Below are positions 22,101-31,760 of a stretch of 64,000 nucleotides of DNA, in pieces. The DNA is taken from the NCBI GenBank assembly GCA_037176725.1, contig JAZBRS010000076.1, positions 123,089,001 to 123,153,000 of the forward strand. Reading direction: 5' to 3'. Source of the stretch: Posidonia oceanica. Its lineage: Eukaryota; Streptophyta; Magnoliopsida; Alismatales; Posidoniaceae. A program made the translations under genes and the position numbers. Numbering within the stretch: the first letter of the stretch is position 1; each line of letters opens with the position of its first letter. The notes beneath the pieces were generated by a model. The model was not told where the DNA came from. It did no database searches and saw only the letters and a program-made list of their open reading frames with translations.

Positions 22101-23066
22101 TTCAATCTTCTGCTTGGGCACCCTTGGCTCCACAAGCATCAGGTCCTTCCTTCGACCCTCCATCGAATGATAAAGTACCGTCGTGGCGATGATGTCATTG
22201 TCCTCATGGCAGAGAACTTTGAGAAGGAGCGGATTGAAGCAGTCTCCCCCGTGTCTTCGCAATCTATCCCGTTTGACCCCGAGACTTCTGAAGCCCTCTA
22301 TCGCGTTAACCGGTGCGAGCCAGTTAACTTCGTTCCTGATCTTGAACGTGTCAACTCCTTGACCGTTCACAGCAACCCCTTTCGAATGGTCGAGAATGTA
22401 TGTCACAGGTGGGGTTACATAAAGGGTACGCCACTCGGGCGTCACGGCCAAGGGATCGCGGAGCCGATCGTAGCAGTGGAGCAAAGGAAATCGGAAGGCC
22501 TCGGCTACGAACCAAAGCTCAACGAAGATCACTGCTTCCAGCTCAAAGATCATGCGCCAGCCATCCCCAGAGACCTCACTAACTTTACCAGTGCAGGAAT
22601 TCTGGGATCAACCGACTACCAAGCCACAGCGCCGGCAGAGGATTGGGTGTGTATTGAGGACTACTACTCGGATGAGGAGCAGTCTGATGCAACAGAGGCA
22701 GTCCCAATCAACTCAGCAGAAATAGTGGTCAGAGCAGAGGCCCCACAGTCAGTTTATTTAGCTCCCCCTCTGGCAGAAACAGCAGGCAGCTCAGCAGGCC
22801 CTGTGGCAGATGCAAGTTCTCATCCTTCAGCAGCCACACCAGTTCTCCAAGAACAGTCAGCAGCAGTGCAGGAGTCGGAGACACTCCTCTTGGCAGAACC
22901 AAGTATGCTACCAGCGGTCACAGACACATCAGTGCCACTGCCCCCATCTCTGGAGGGGCAGTCCATCAACTCAGTCAGTAGCGTGGCCCAGCCCGCTCCC
23001 TCAGCATCATCTTCAGGAATGCAGCTGGCGCAGTCCGCTCCGCATTCTCCTGACAACCAACAGTAG
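19131..23066 (+). CDS. gag-pro: Gag-protease polyprotein of element A
   Basis: 1311 codons in frame with the preceding segment. Residues ~1-200 are Pro-rich. From ~211 (FKIPDF) to ~365 is the retrotransposon gag core (capsid-like) that packages element RNA. Near residue 523 a zinc-knuckle variant C-x2-H-x4-H-x4-C replaces the usual second Cys with His, as is common in Tat elements. The aspartic protease has Asp-Asn-Gly-Ser at 21897-21908 (residue ~923) with the downstream LLGHPWLHKH motif of Tat proteases. A Gly-rich G-patch-like stretch follows near residues 1092-1125. It ends at TAG 23064-23066, where element C has CAG, so this stop probably arose in copy A and pol continues in the same frame. 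Confidence 0.88.
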   Translation: MALSVRPSSVSVVPEVPPRPVPAFHASTSAPPPRPSSQLLTVPTMGAHLPPPTQHLAQHAPLPSGGQSFGPAGAQYLTGSLSGTPPVQQLALRHPPPIPAQHGIYSSPLHQVQHPAYTPAYTVPQHGYAGHPVAPPGDAMVDLEEHLGATHSVYVLTTPADPSPTAAIPHPINNRMDVLEKALRLVQGTEHQTYQFRDLCCFPEAVLPPKFKIPDFEKYNGRGCPVAHLKAYCGDLAQLQADERLLIRLFQKSLTGPALKWFTSLDMSAIKTWNDLSQAFLEQYSFNLDLVPKRADLITIKQNSGEPFGEYVGRWPALASQVRDRPSDEESIEIVIKGAQPSLGALLSIQPVTTFAALIRAGARVESSLRSGNFPALSAFAKQAVISSNSANSNTFNSNNSGSNNNRPKRKDSPKPAVAFVDSPAVPVRLPSRPAPAQMVYAPAPRYPHTPHITTTARPVYPAAPVQQGSHPRQRRPPTERRNFTPLVEPLTVILPKVASLLKFPEVRPPPSPLPHWFRPDLFCNFHRSVGHSTDNCFSLRNAIQDLIESGTIVIDTHEASTQAHTHASASPAVPPHSGIVRQPLPEHSYPGGAGTSGVHSVFPSGPATSVVDPSDLISDISEPFPVSLYLAAVAGSESGIHLIRRRARLERPLAPPTVLPQAQSPVHLLARAQPSSPIHLLGRPQLHLLGRPQPAPAFPPQQPYPLDRSQHPVGPPVTPPVLAAHAPVVNDLTLDTHLVPYSYATEMCTEVTRSGRVYRPPAPAIRPTHPGPVIPPPSGQPLADPTPDQPVVSQIPSQPVVTQLPVTTPVEPARITPPAARRNQPKADLTSQLKKVKADISIWDLIHTSAEHREAFLRVFQAARVSQSIEPSALESMVGLIAEPQVISFTSDELPPVGINHNQPLFVTVQFKNFLIPLTLVDNGSGLNVYPLRTATKLGFKAEDITPAVKGMTAFDNTHHDALGILIIPLAIGPVVFDVEFYVVDLKPNFNLLLGHPWLHKHQVLPSTLHRMIKYRRGDDVIVLMAENFEKERIEAVSPVSSQSIPFDPETSEALYRVNRCEPVNFVPDLERVNSLTVHSNPFRMVENVCHRWGYIKGTPLGRHGQGIAEPIVAVEQRKSEGLGYEPKLNEDHCFQLKDHAPAIPRDLTNFTSAGILGSTDYQATAPAEDWVCIEDYYSDEEQSDATEAVPINSAEIVVRAEAPQSVYLAPPLAETAGSSAGPVADASSHPSAATPVLQEQSAAVQESETLLLAEPSMLPAVTDTSVPLPPSLEGQSINSVSSVAQPAPSASSSGMQLAQSAPHSPDNQQ

Positions 23067-25706
23067 CTCTCATGGCAAGACCCTATGGCGTCAGAAGCTG
23101 CGCTCTCTCAGTTACGGCCCGATACAAAAGGCCAACTGAGCACTACATTATCCGGGCCCTTGAGCCCTCCAAAGAGCACCCCTGCTTACTCTCCGACAGT
23201 GACCCTGGAAGCTTATTCATCAGTAGCACCGCTGGCCTGTCTATTTGGGCCTTCTACATCTGAACTGCCATCAGCGGACACGTCCATGAACCAGATCATG
23301 CAGACTCCAAGGGCGGCGGTCCATCTTGCAGCCGGGCCAGTGCCGCAGGCCCCCGGCGCCTACTACGTCGACTCCCCCTCAGACGAAGAAGAAGGAGTGG
23401 GGATAGAAGCCCAGGTTGATTCTTGGATGTCCGACCTAGAATTGCTTTATCAAGAACAGATCAAATCGATAGCAGATGACCTGGCGGACCATCAAGCTAC
23501 AGAAAGGAAAGGAAAAGCCGTAGTTACGGATCCTCCTCTGCAAGAGGACCATGCTTCTATCATGGTCCTAGAAGACTCAGCAGCGCCGGACTCCCCTAGA
23601 CCAGATGAGCTCATCACTCTTCAACCAGAAGGCGGGTCTAGGTGGTTTGTGCAACCCATGCCTCACCTAAGCAATGCATCGAGCGGCAGTGACCGGATCA
23701 GCCGCCAGTCCGGCATATCCTCCACGAGCACACTAGAAGACCCAGAGGGGGGAGCATCAGCAATAGATACAGCAGCAGCAGAGCAGAATGCCTCAGCAGC
23801 CTCAGCAGCACAGTCGGCAGAGCAGTCAGCAGTATCAGCAGTAGAGTCAGTTGAGCCCTTAGCAGAATCAGCAGAGCACTCAGCAGAGTCAGTCAGGCCA
23901 GAGCAAACAGCAGAAGGAGTTGCTGGGACGGAGGTCGCGCACCGAAGCTACAAGAATACTCGAGTAAGCATGACCATCCTGAAGCGTCACCAGGGCCAAG
24001 CAGCGGAACACATGCACTCTTTCGACATCACAAGTCCCTTTTTTGAGAAAGAGATCCTCTCAGAACTTGTTGCTTATGGAGAAGAGGATGATGCGGGCAT
24101 GGATGAGATTGACGAACCTTTGCCCGAGTTCCGGCCCTATGACGACGACCCAGAAGGCCCCAACCTCCATGTTGAAGAAGAAACGGAGGTTGTTAACATT
24201 GGTACGGCTGAGGAAGTCAGAGAAGTTTGCATCAGCGCCCAGGCTCGAGCTGAATTCATCACATTCCTGAAAGAATATGCGGATGTCTTCGCCTGGAGTT
24301 ATGAAGATATGGTCGGCCTTGACATAGAGATAGTGGTGCACAATCTGCCCTTAAATCCAGATGCCAAGCCAGTAAAGCAGAAGCTAAGAAGATGGCGACC
24401 GCAGTGGCTGCTCATGATCAAAGAAGAGATAATGAAGCAGCTTGGAGTCAACTTTCTGAAGGTCGTTCTTTATCCTGAATGGCTGGCAAACATTGTACTT
24501 GTGCCCAAGAAGGATGTCCGAATCCGAATCTGCATCGACTACAGGGACTTGAACAAGGCGAGTCCCAAGGATGACTTTCCATTGCCCCACATTGACGTCC
24601 TAGTCGACAATACAGTGGGCCACAAAATGCTCTCCTTCATGGACGGCTTCTCTGGATACAATCAGATCGAGATGGCAGAAGAAGACATGGAAAAGACTTC
24701 ATTCATCACGCCTTGGGGAGTCTTCTGCTACCAAGTGATGCCGTTCGGCCTGAAGAATGCTGGTGCAACCTATCAGAAGGCCATGACTGCGCTATTCCAC
24801 GACCTCATGCACCAAGAAGTGGAGGTCTATGTAGACGATATGATTGCCAAAACCAAAGAGCCCGAGGATCATCTTGCCTGTCTCAGAAAGCTCTTTGACC
24901 GTCTACGGAAGTACAAGCTGTGCCTGAATCCCAAGAAGTGCGTATTCGGGGTATCTTCTGGCAAATTGCTCGGCTACATTGTTAGCCAAAGGGGGATTGA
25001 GGTGGACCCATTGAAAGCACAAGCCATCGTGGACATGCCACCCCCCAGGACTGAAAAAGAAGTCAGAAGTCTGCTTGGGCGTTTACAATATATCAGTCGC
25101 TTCATTGCACAGCTTACGCCCATCTGTGAACCCATGTTCAAGCTCTTGAAGAAGAATGCGCAGATTCACTGGAGCGAGGAGTGTCAGGCTGCATTTGCCA
25201 AGATCAAGCAGCTGTTGATCAAGCCTCCTGTCCTGGTCCCGCCTACGCCAGGGAGACCCTTGCTTCTCTACCTTTCTACCACGCAGCATTCCATGGGCGC
25301 CGTCTTGGGCCAACATGACGAATCTGGTAGAAAGGAGCGCGCCATCTACTACCTGAGCAAGAAGTTTAATGAATGTGAAGCCAGGTACACAACACTAGAG
25401 AAGACTTGCCTGTCCCTTGTCTGGGCTGCACAGAAGCTGAGACACTACTTGATGGCATACCCAGTGCAGCTCTTATGCCGGCATGATCCCATCAAATTCC
25501 TCTTTCAGAAGCCGGCCATGGTGGGCAGATGTGCCAAGTGGCAGGTGTTATTGTCCCAGTACGACATCACCTTTGTCACACAGAAGTCCATGAAGGGTCA
25601 AGCAATGGCAGACCATCTTGCTGACCTCCCTCTACCTGAATACCAACCCCTCCAGACGCAGTTCCCTGATGAAGACATTCTTTTTGCAATGGAGGACTCT
25701 GAGTAG
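23067..25706 (+). CDS. pol: Pol segment: reverse transcriptase and gypsy-type RNase H
   Basis: Open in the gag-pro frame from the stop at 23064 to TAG at 25704-25706 (first ATG 23085, 873 codons). The first ~370 residues are an acidic, Ser/Ala-rich linker, followed by the conserved pre-RT region (FAWSYEDM). RT motifs: VPKKD, IDYRDLNKASPKDDFPLP, the SFMDGFSGYNQI Asp, MPFGLKNAGATYQ, and the catalytic YVDD at 24828-24839 (residue ~582). The RNase H from ~726 keeps the Glu (TLEK) and an Asp (RHDP), but its usual first catalytic Asp is replaced (LLLYLSTT), the known Tat condition. The terminal TAG lies between the two RNase H domains and truncates the polyprotein unless read through. Confidence 0.9.
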   Translation, partial: LSWQDPMASEAALSQLRPDTKGQLSTTLSGPLSPPKSTPAYSPTVTLEAYSSVAPLACLFGPSTSELPSADTSMNQIMQTPRAAVHLAAGPVPQAPGAYYVDSPSDEEEGVGIEAQVDSWMSDLELLYQEQIKSIADDLADHQATERKGKAVVTDPPLQEDHASIMVLEDSAAPDSPRPDELITLQPEGGSRWFVQPMPHLSNASSGSDRISRQSGISSTSTLEDPEGGASAIDTAAAEQNASAASAAQSAEQSAVSAVESVEPLAESAEHSAESVRPEQTAEGVAGTEVAHRSYKNTRVSMTILKRHQGQAAEHMHSFDITSPFFEKEILSELVAYGEEDDAGMDEIDEPLPEFRPYDDDPEGPNLHVEEETEVVNIGTAEEVREVCISAQARAEFITFLKEYADVFAWSYEDMVGLDIEIVVHNLPLNPDAKPVKQKLRRWRPQWLLMIKEEIMKQLGVNFLKVVLYPEWLANIVLVPKKDVRIRICIDYRDLNKASPKDDFPLPHIDVLVDNTVGHKMLSFMDGFSGYNQIEMAEEDMEKTSFITPWGVFCYQVMPFGLKNAGATYQKAMTALFHDLMHQEVEVYVDDMIAKTKEPEDHLACLRKLFDRLRKYKLCLNPKKCVFGVSSGKLLGYIVSQRGIEVDPLKAQAIVDMPPPRTEKEVRSLLGRLQYISRFIAQLTPICEPMFKLLKKNAQIHWSEECQAAFAKIKQLLIKPPVLVPPTPGRPLLLYLSTTQHSMGAVLGQHDESGRKERAIYYLSKKFNECEARYTTLEKTCLSLVWAAQKLRHYLMAYPVQLLCRHDPIKFLFQKPAMVGRCAKWQVLLSQYDITFVTQKSMKGQAMADHLADLPLPEYQPLQTQFPDEDILFAMEDSE

Positions 25707-26250
25707 AAAGATCCTGAAGAAGCAGAGGAATGGCAGCTCTACTTTGATGGTGCAGTCAACAAGAAGGGATGAGGCGTAGGCGCAGTGCTGACCACGCCCC
25801 AAGGACAGATGACTCCTTTCGCAAGGAAGCTGACTTTCACCTGCACAAACAATGAAGCAGAATACGAAGCGTGCATCCTGGGGTTGAAAGTCGCCCTCGA
25901 GCATGAGGCGCAGAAGCTGCATGTGCATGGTGATGCCATGCTAGTAATTTCTCAAGTGAACGGCGATTGGAAGACAAAAGATCCCAAGCTTGTGCTGTAT
26001 CACGAACACCTGCTGAGGCTGATGGAAGAATTCAAGAGCATCCGCTTCACATACCTGAACAGAGCGAAGAACGCGTATGCAGACGCACTAGCAACTCTGG
26101 CATCCTGGCTCACCATTTCAGGAGACAGCACTGTGGATGTATCAGTCACTCGCATTGAACAGGCTGCATACTGCATGAGCATAGAGGAAGCGGATCCCGC
26201 AGAGGGGCAGCCCTGGTATCAAGACATAAAATCCTTCCTGGAGTCTGTAG
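25707..26250 (+). pseudogene. pol: Second (Tat-specific) RNase H, broken
   Basis: Same frame as the RT segment, after the TAG. A domain starting WQLYFDG shows the RNase H acidic residues: Asp at 25746-25748, Glu in NNEAEYEA (25860-25862) and Asp in HGDA (25932-25934), then VNGDWKTKD. This matches the additional archaeal/plant-type RNase H found in Tat elements, thought to compensate for the weakened gypsy RNase H. A TGA at 25770-25772 lies eight codons after the first catalytic Asp, and near 26246-26250 the frame shifts, consistent with loss of one base. Element C has deleted this domain, so the ancestral state cannot be checked here. Confidence 0.85.
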
Positions 26251-27454
26251 CTTCCCTCCTGATACCACGGCAACAGACAAGAGAACTCTGGCGCGTCTGG
26301 CGTCAAAGTATGTGCTAGGGGCCGGACAGCTGTACAGAAGGTCATACAATCAGATGCTACTGCGCTGCCTGAACAAATCGGAGGCTGACACGCTGATGCT
26401 TCAGGTGCATGCGGGGACCTGTGGCCAGCACATGAACGGCGTCCTCCTGGCCAAGAAGATCATGCTGCAAGGTTATTTTTGGCAGACCATGGATGCCGAC
26501 TGCTGCCGATTCGTGCGTAGATGCCACAATTGTCAAATCCATGGTAACTTCATCAAGGCCCCTCCACATCAGCTGCACAACATGTCTTCGCCATGGCCTT
26601 TCTCCACCTGGGGGATCGATGTCATTGGCGCCATCCACCCTGCTGCTTCAAATGGTCATCGTTACATTTTGGTAGCGATCGATTACTTTACCAAGTGGGT
26701 GGAAGCAGCCTCTTACAGGACAGTCACCGCTGCGGCAACAGAAAAATTTATCAGAAACAATATTGTTGCCCGATATGGGGTCCCGCACTCTGTCATCTCT
26801 GATAACGGCTCAAACTTCATTGCCAAAAGGATCGAAGAATACCTGCAAAGTCTCAAGATCAAGCACCATCGATCCTCGCCCTATCGGCCACAGATGAACG
26901 GAGCAGTGGAATCTGCAAACAAGAACATTGTCAAGATCTTGAAGAAAATGGCAGAAATCCACAAGGATTGGCACGACAAGCTCCCGTACGCGCTCTGGGC
27001 GTACAGGACATCAATCCGGACCTCTACAGGAGCCACCCCGTACTCTCTGGTGTACGGCATGGAAGCGGTGTTACCTGTTGAAGTGGAAATCCCCTCTCTG
27101 CGGATCCTACGGGAAGCTAAGTTGGAAGGAGCAGAATGGGTCGAAGACCGCTGCGTCCAACTGAACTTGATTGATGAGCGCAGATTGCAAGCCATGCACA
27201 ACGCTCGCTGCTATCAGAAGCGGATGGCCAGAGCATTCTTGAAGAAGGTCCAGCCCAGAAGCTTCCAGCCAGGGGACCTTGTCTTGCGTGCCATTCATTT
27301 GCCTGACGGTCGAGGGAAATTCGGACCCAATTGGCGTGGCCCCTTTGTGGTCAAGCAGATCTTTTCGGGAGGCGCTGTAACCCTTGAGGATATGGACCAG
27401 GTCGAGCAGTCTGAGCCTGTCAACCTCTGCTATCTGAAGAAATACTATCAGTAG
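26249..27454 (+). CDS. int: Integrase segment of pol, element A
   Basis: Open in the shifted frame from about 26249 to TAG 27452-27454. An HHCC zinc-binding motif is visible (VHAG, QHMNG, CHNC; about 26400-26530). The catalytic core has Asp at 26618-26620, Asp at 26801-26803 (SDNGSNF) and Glu at 26909-26911, giving the canonical DD35E spacing. The C-terminal part has GDLVLR and WRGPFVV, typical of Ty3/gypsy integrases, and ends LCYLKKYYQ. The enzyme would insert element DNA into the host genome. It has no start codon of its own and needs the upstream frame, broken by the shift near 26247. No chromodomain is seen, as expected for Tat. Confidence 0.9.
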   Translation, partial: SFPPDTTATDKRTLARLASKYVLGAGQLYRRSYNQMLLRCLNKSEADTLMLQVHAGTCGQHMNGVLLAKKIMLQGYFWQTMDADCCRFVRRCHNCQIHGNFIKAPPHQLHNMSSPWPFSTWGIDVIGAIHPAASNGHRYILVAIDYFTKWVEAASYRTVTAAATEKFIRNNIVARYGVPHSVISDNGSNFIAKRIEEYLQSLKIKHHRSSPYRPQMNGAVESANKNIVKILKKMAEIHKDWHDKLPYALWAYRTSIRTSTGATPYSLVYGMEAVLPVEVEIPSLRILREAKLEGAEWVEDRCVQLNLIDERRLQAMHNARCYQKRMARAFLKKVQPRSFQPGDLVLRAIHLPDGRGKFGPNWRGPFVVKQIFSGGAVTLEDMDQVEQSEPVNLCYLKKYYQ

Positions 27455-28927
27455 CCGAAAGCGGCCCCGTTGCAGATGCCCTTCTCCCACCTGCACTTGC
27501 ATTCTCGTCTTCTTGCTTCAACTCTACTTCAAATCATCATCGTCATCCCTTCAACTCTTGCATTCTTTCTTTTCAAATTATCATCGTCAACCTCTCAAAC
27601 ATCGCATCTTCTGCCCAGTGATGACAACCGGAAGTACTTGCCTGCTCTGGAAAGAGTCACCCTGCCTCACCTGGCACTACTTAGATGTCTTAGCAAGTGA
27701 GGGAGCCACCACCAATAAGGACAGGCGAACTGCCCAATCTCACAAGGACATACACCTCTGAGGGAGAAAAAATGTTAGGTTGTGAGCTTGAAAAAAAGTG
27801 AGAATAGACATCTAGGTTTGGGCACCTCCAAGGAACAGAAGACGAAGACAGAAGCCGGCCCTAGAGATAGGGGTGTGCAGTCTAACCCTGCTCCTTCTAC
27901 CCATCACACAGCAGACCCAAAGCCTAAATCCATTACAATTCAAGCACCCTTTGTTTGCCACCAGAATGGGGATAGCAAAAGCCTGAAAAAAAAAAAGAGG
28001 AAAAAGATCAAGCAAAAAAAAAGGGGAAAAAAAGAGACAGAACAAAAACAAAAACAAAAAGGAGAAAAGCAAGCAAAACAAAAAAAAAAGAAGAAGAAAA
28101 AGGCAAAGGTAGCCCGAAAAACACAGGCACCGTTATCCCCCATACTTGACTAGAGATTCCCAGCATGTCAAGCCTGAAAAAAGGGTCTACCACATCCTCC
28201 CAAGAGCAAACACATACCTTCTCCTAGCTAGGGGCAGAAAAAGACTGCATACCTATGAGGGAGAAACCTTTCAAAAAAAAAGAGAGCTGAAAGAATAGGT
28301 ATAGGTCCTAAGAGTGCAGCCAGTAGCCTGTCCCCACCATATCACCACCTATAATGCCAACAACCTGTTCCGGAGCGCCACCAATAAGATGAGAGTTTGA
28401 GTAGGGCCCAGTGAGTCAAGGACCACTCCCTTCCTCTGCAGCAGGCACCAAAGCACTCCGTACGCTGAGGGCACTCAAGCATCCACCCAAGCATACCCAT
28501 CCATTCGAACATACTTATTCATCCAATAACATTCATCCTCATAAGCATATCACTAGCATCTTGCATTCATGCATCTTCTTTCTTTCCTTCCCCCATCCGT
28601 CAATCTCTCCGCTCTGCAACACGCTCAGGCCCTAAGGCAGTACTTCTCCCCAGCAGAGGCACATCGACGACACTCAAGCTGCGCTGGTCCAGATTTCCGA
28701 CCAACCCTCGCCCCCGCGTCCGCAAGGCTGTTGCAGAATCCCCCTGCTTATCAGTGCTCAATTGCTATGTTCTGTTATCACTTTGCCTAGATGCATATTG
28801 GAACTACATTTTCAGTCTCAGTTTCTGCTTGCTGTCAGTGATTACATACCTGCGAAATCTGACTGTTTATTGATAACAAGTACCTTCAAGCCTTGCAGTA
28901 ATCAGCCTGTCTTCTGCAACCAGTATA
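27455..28927 (+). other. Spacer between pol and the extra ORF, with A-rich tract
   Basis: About 1.5 kb without a convincing gene. It holds ATC-rich short repeats (27530-27600) and an almost pure A/G tract with little else (about 27983-28105, runs of A broken by G or C). Element C has the same arrangement with a longer A tract (about 61360-61500). The tract could serve as a leader for cap-independent translation of the next ORF, or be a relic of a captured poly(A) sequence; neither is shown. Confidence 0.7.
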
Positions 28928-30130
28928 ATGGGTTTTCCTACTCTGCTGACTCCCGCACATTGCTCGGAAACCCTGCGAGAATGGATCGGCAGGCTCACTC
29001 AAGTCGACTGTGAAAAGCTGCGCCTGTGGGGCATGCCAACCAAGCTGCTAAAGGCTGTTGATGTGGAGGTCAGCCGCCACCTTCTGTGTGCCGCCGCGAG
29101 ATTCTGGAAGCCGGCGCACCATGTCTTCCGTTTCAACAAAACTGAGCTGACACCTACACTGGAAGAGGTGCGTCAGATCTGCGGCTTTTCAAAGATCTTG
29201 GGGCCGCCTATTTTCATGAGGCGCGACGGATATCTCCGAGTCCTGAACCAACTGACTGGGCTCTCCACTCAAGCCTGCCAACAGAACCTAATCTGCACCA
29301 GTGGACCAGAGCCTATGCTTCGCCTAGCATACTTTGATGATATCTTGAACAAGCGTGCTGACCTCGGAGATGAGCTGTGGCTCCGAGGGTTTGTCATTCG
29401 CTTCCTGGGCGAACTAATCTTTACTCATGGCCGACTGACAGTGGCCATCGAGGTCGCAGAGATTGCATTAGCTGTGGTGACCCAGCACATAGACCTGGCA
29501 CCAGTCATCTTGGCAGAGACTTATCGCGGGCTGGACCGCATTTCTCATCGCTGCCGCCACTTCCACGGTTGCGGAGCAGTCATACAAGTCTGGCTGACCG
29601 CGCACTTAGAGATGGACCTTCTACGCCCTCAAATGCATACTTTCGAAGCTTACTGCAGCAGCGCCCGTACCAGAACAGACAAGAGCGTCAAAGACGAGTA
29701 CGAGAGGCTGTCAGCACTAACTGACGACGCTGTGATCTGGCGCATCGTTCCCTCTGCAGCAGAGCCATTCACAATTTTCTTCAGCGCGCGTGACACGCGG
29801 CTGATCATTCTTCCAGGCTTCACAGCAGCCGTAGAGTACCATCCAATCAGGGTCATGCGCCAGTTCGGCTTCCAGCAGGGCGCCTTCATTGACAGTACAG
29901 CGCCCGAGCTTCTACAGACTTATCCTCTCAGCACCACTGCCCCGACCAAGAAGCTCGCTAGTCTGATGCAGCACGGGGTCCAATCTACAGACGTTGCAGC
30001 TGTGAGAGGTACTAGATGCACTCCTGATTATGAAGCCGAAGTCCGACAGCTCTGGCCAATCACTGAAATTCCGCCAGGCGGCCCCCTATTTCCCGACTCC
30101 AGGCAGCCAAAGAAGGCCCGGGTTGACTAG
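28928..30130 (+). CDS. Extra ORF: plant-mobile-domain/Ogre-ORF1-like protein, element A
   Basis: 400 codons with a favourable ATG context (ATAATGG). The N-terminal half contains a helix-rich region with FNKTELTPTLEEV, which resembles the 'TPTLEDV/PTLEEY' signature of plant mobile domain and related DUF families common in plant transposons and in ORF1 of Ogre elements. The C-terminus is basic (QPKKARVD), a possible nuclear localisation signal. No catalytic motif was recognised. It lies downstream of integrase, while the classical Ogre ORF1 lies upstream of gag; downstream extra ORFs are known in other Tat elements. The same 400-codon ORF is open in element C. Family assignment is by motif resemblance only; function unknown. 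Confidence 0.75.
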   Translation: MGFPTLLTPAHCSETLREWIGRLTQVDCEKLRLWGMPTKLLKAVDVEVSRHLLCAAARFWKPAHHVFRFNKTELTPTLEEVRQICGFSKILGPPIFMRRDGYLRVLNQLTGLSTQACQQNLICTSGPEPMLRLAYFDDILNKRADLGDELWLRGFVIRFLGELIFTHGRLTVAIEVAEIALAVVTQHIDLAPVILAETYRGLDRISHRCRHFHGCGAVIQVWLTAHLEMDLLRPQMHTFEAYCSSARTRTDKSVKDEYERLSALTDDAVIWRIVPSAAEPFTIFFSARDTRLIILPGFTAAVEYHPIRVMRQFGFQQGAFIDSTAPELLQTYPLSTTAPTKKLASLMQHGVQSTDVAAVRGTRCTPDYEAEVRQLWPITEIPPGGPLFPDSRQPKKARVD

Positions 30131-30439
30131 GCCCTTGTGCGACCATCATGTGGTCTTCTTTCAAATTGTGCTGTACATTTCTGGCCTGCTGTAGGCATTG
30201 TACTTATCAAGATCATATCAATGGAAACTGTTTCTGCTTTCTGCTTGCACATCAAGACTCTTTGCTGCATTGCATATCATCATCATCATTATCTTGGGCC
30301 CTCTAATCGGACTTGCAGACATCCCAACGCGGCGAAGTCCTCAGCACCCAATCCGGAGCCCAGAGCATTTGCAGGCCCGCGACACCAAGCTCCGCCGTCC
30401 GGCATCCCCAGCTGGTCATCCCCGGCTGGACCACTGTCC

Positions 30440-31760
30440 TCTGCGGGCTGGCACCCCAAACTACCTAGCGAAAGGTCCGTCAACCTGTCATCCTCTTCAG
30501 CTGTTCATCCTCAGCTGAGTCCCTTGCGGACTCGCACCCCAAACTGCTCGGCGATGGGTTCGTCAACCTATCATCCATCCACTCACTTATCTATCTTTGC
30601 ATCCTGATGCCAGGGGCGCATCGGCCATCCCCTGGTATCATCCTGATACCAGGGGCATCTTTTGGCCGCCCTATGGTATCATCCCCAGCTGAGTGCTTTG
30701 CGGCCTGGCACCCCAAACTGCTCGGCGAAAGGTCCGTCAACCTGACACTCTTCTCGGCTGGTCATCCCCAGTCGAGTCCCCAGTTGGTCGCCCCCAGCTG
30801 GATCATTATCTTTGCGGGCTGGCACCCCAAACTGCTCGGCGAAAGGTCCGTCAACCTAACACTCTTCTCGGCTGGTCATCCCCAATCGAGTCCCCAGTTG
30901 GTCGCCCCCAGCTGGATCATTATCTTTGCGAGCTGGCACCCCAAAACTGCTCGGCGAAAGGTCCGTCAACCCGACACTCTTCTCGGCTGGTCATCCCCAG
31001 TTGAGTCCCCAGTTGGACGCCCCCAGCTGGATCATTATCTTTGCGGGCTGGCACCCCAAACTGCTCGGCGAAAGGTCCGTCAACCTGACACTCTTCTCGG
31101 CTGGTAATCCCCAGTCGAGTCCCCAGTTGGTCGCCCCCTGCTGGATCATTATCTTTGCGGGCTGGCACCCCAAACTGCCCGGCGGAAGGTCCGTCAACCT
31201 GACACTCTTCTCGGCTGGTAATCCCCAGTCGAGTCCCCAGTTGGTCGCCCCCAGCTGGATCATTATCTTTGCAGGCTGGCAACCCAAACTGCTCGGCGAA
31301 AGGTCCGTCAACCTGACACTCTTCTCGGCTGGTCATCCCCAGTCGAGTCCCTAGTTGGTCGCCCCCAGCTGGATCATTATCTTTGCGGGCTGGCACCCCA
31401 AAACTGCTCGGCGAAAGGTCCGTCAACCCGACACTCTTCTCGGCTGGTCATCCCCAGTCGAGTCCCCAGTTGGTCGCCCCCAGCTGGATCATTATCTTTG
31501 CGGGCTGGCACCCCAAACTGCTCGGCGAAAGGTCCGTCAACCTGACACTCTTCTTGACTGGTAATCCCCAGTCGAGTCCCCAGTTGGTCGCCCCCAGCTG
31601 GATCATTATCTTTGCGGGCTGGCACCCCAAACTGCTCGGCGAAAGGTCCGTCAACCTGACACTCTTCTCGACTGGTCATCCCCAGCTGAGTCCCTAGCTG
31701 ATCAACCTCAGCTGAGTCCCTTGCGGGCTGGTACCCCAAACTACTCATCTGACAAGCACG
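30440..31760 (+). repeat. 114-bp tandem repeats
   Basis: Units starting GGCACCCCAAACTG recur at 30707, 30821, 30935, 31050, 31164, 31278, 31392, 31507 and 31621, spacing 114-115 bp, with a degenerate unit at 31740 and older degenerate units at about 30440-30600. Element C shows only the older units before the window ends (63820-63950). 114 is 38 codons, so open frames appear in several frames. Confidence 0.95.
30629..30655 (+). other. Perfect 12-bp hairpin
   Basis: CCCCTGGTATCA (30629-30640), loop TCC, TGATACCAGGGG (30644-30655). A sister hairpin lies at 31811-31837. Confidence 0.9.

Noticed and set aside
22020..22553. 177-codon antisense frame across the protease region
   Set aside because: Shadow of the conserved protease coding sequence; Tat elements can have antisense ORFs, but those lie after pol and this one overlaps gag-pro.
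28411..28790. Short frames just before the extra ORF as its N-terminal exon
   Set aside because: No consistent splice signals or homology, and the ATG at 28928 has good context and is matched in the other copy.
30607..31748. Overlapping frames of 100-168 codons on both strands in the 3' UTR
   Set aside because: They are translations of the 114-bp repeat, whose length is divisible by three.
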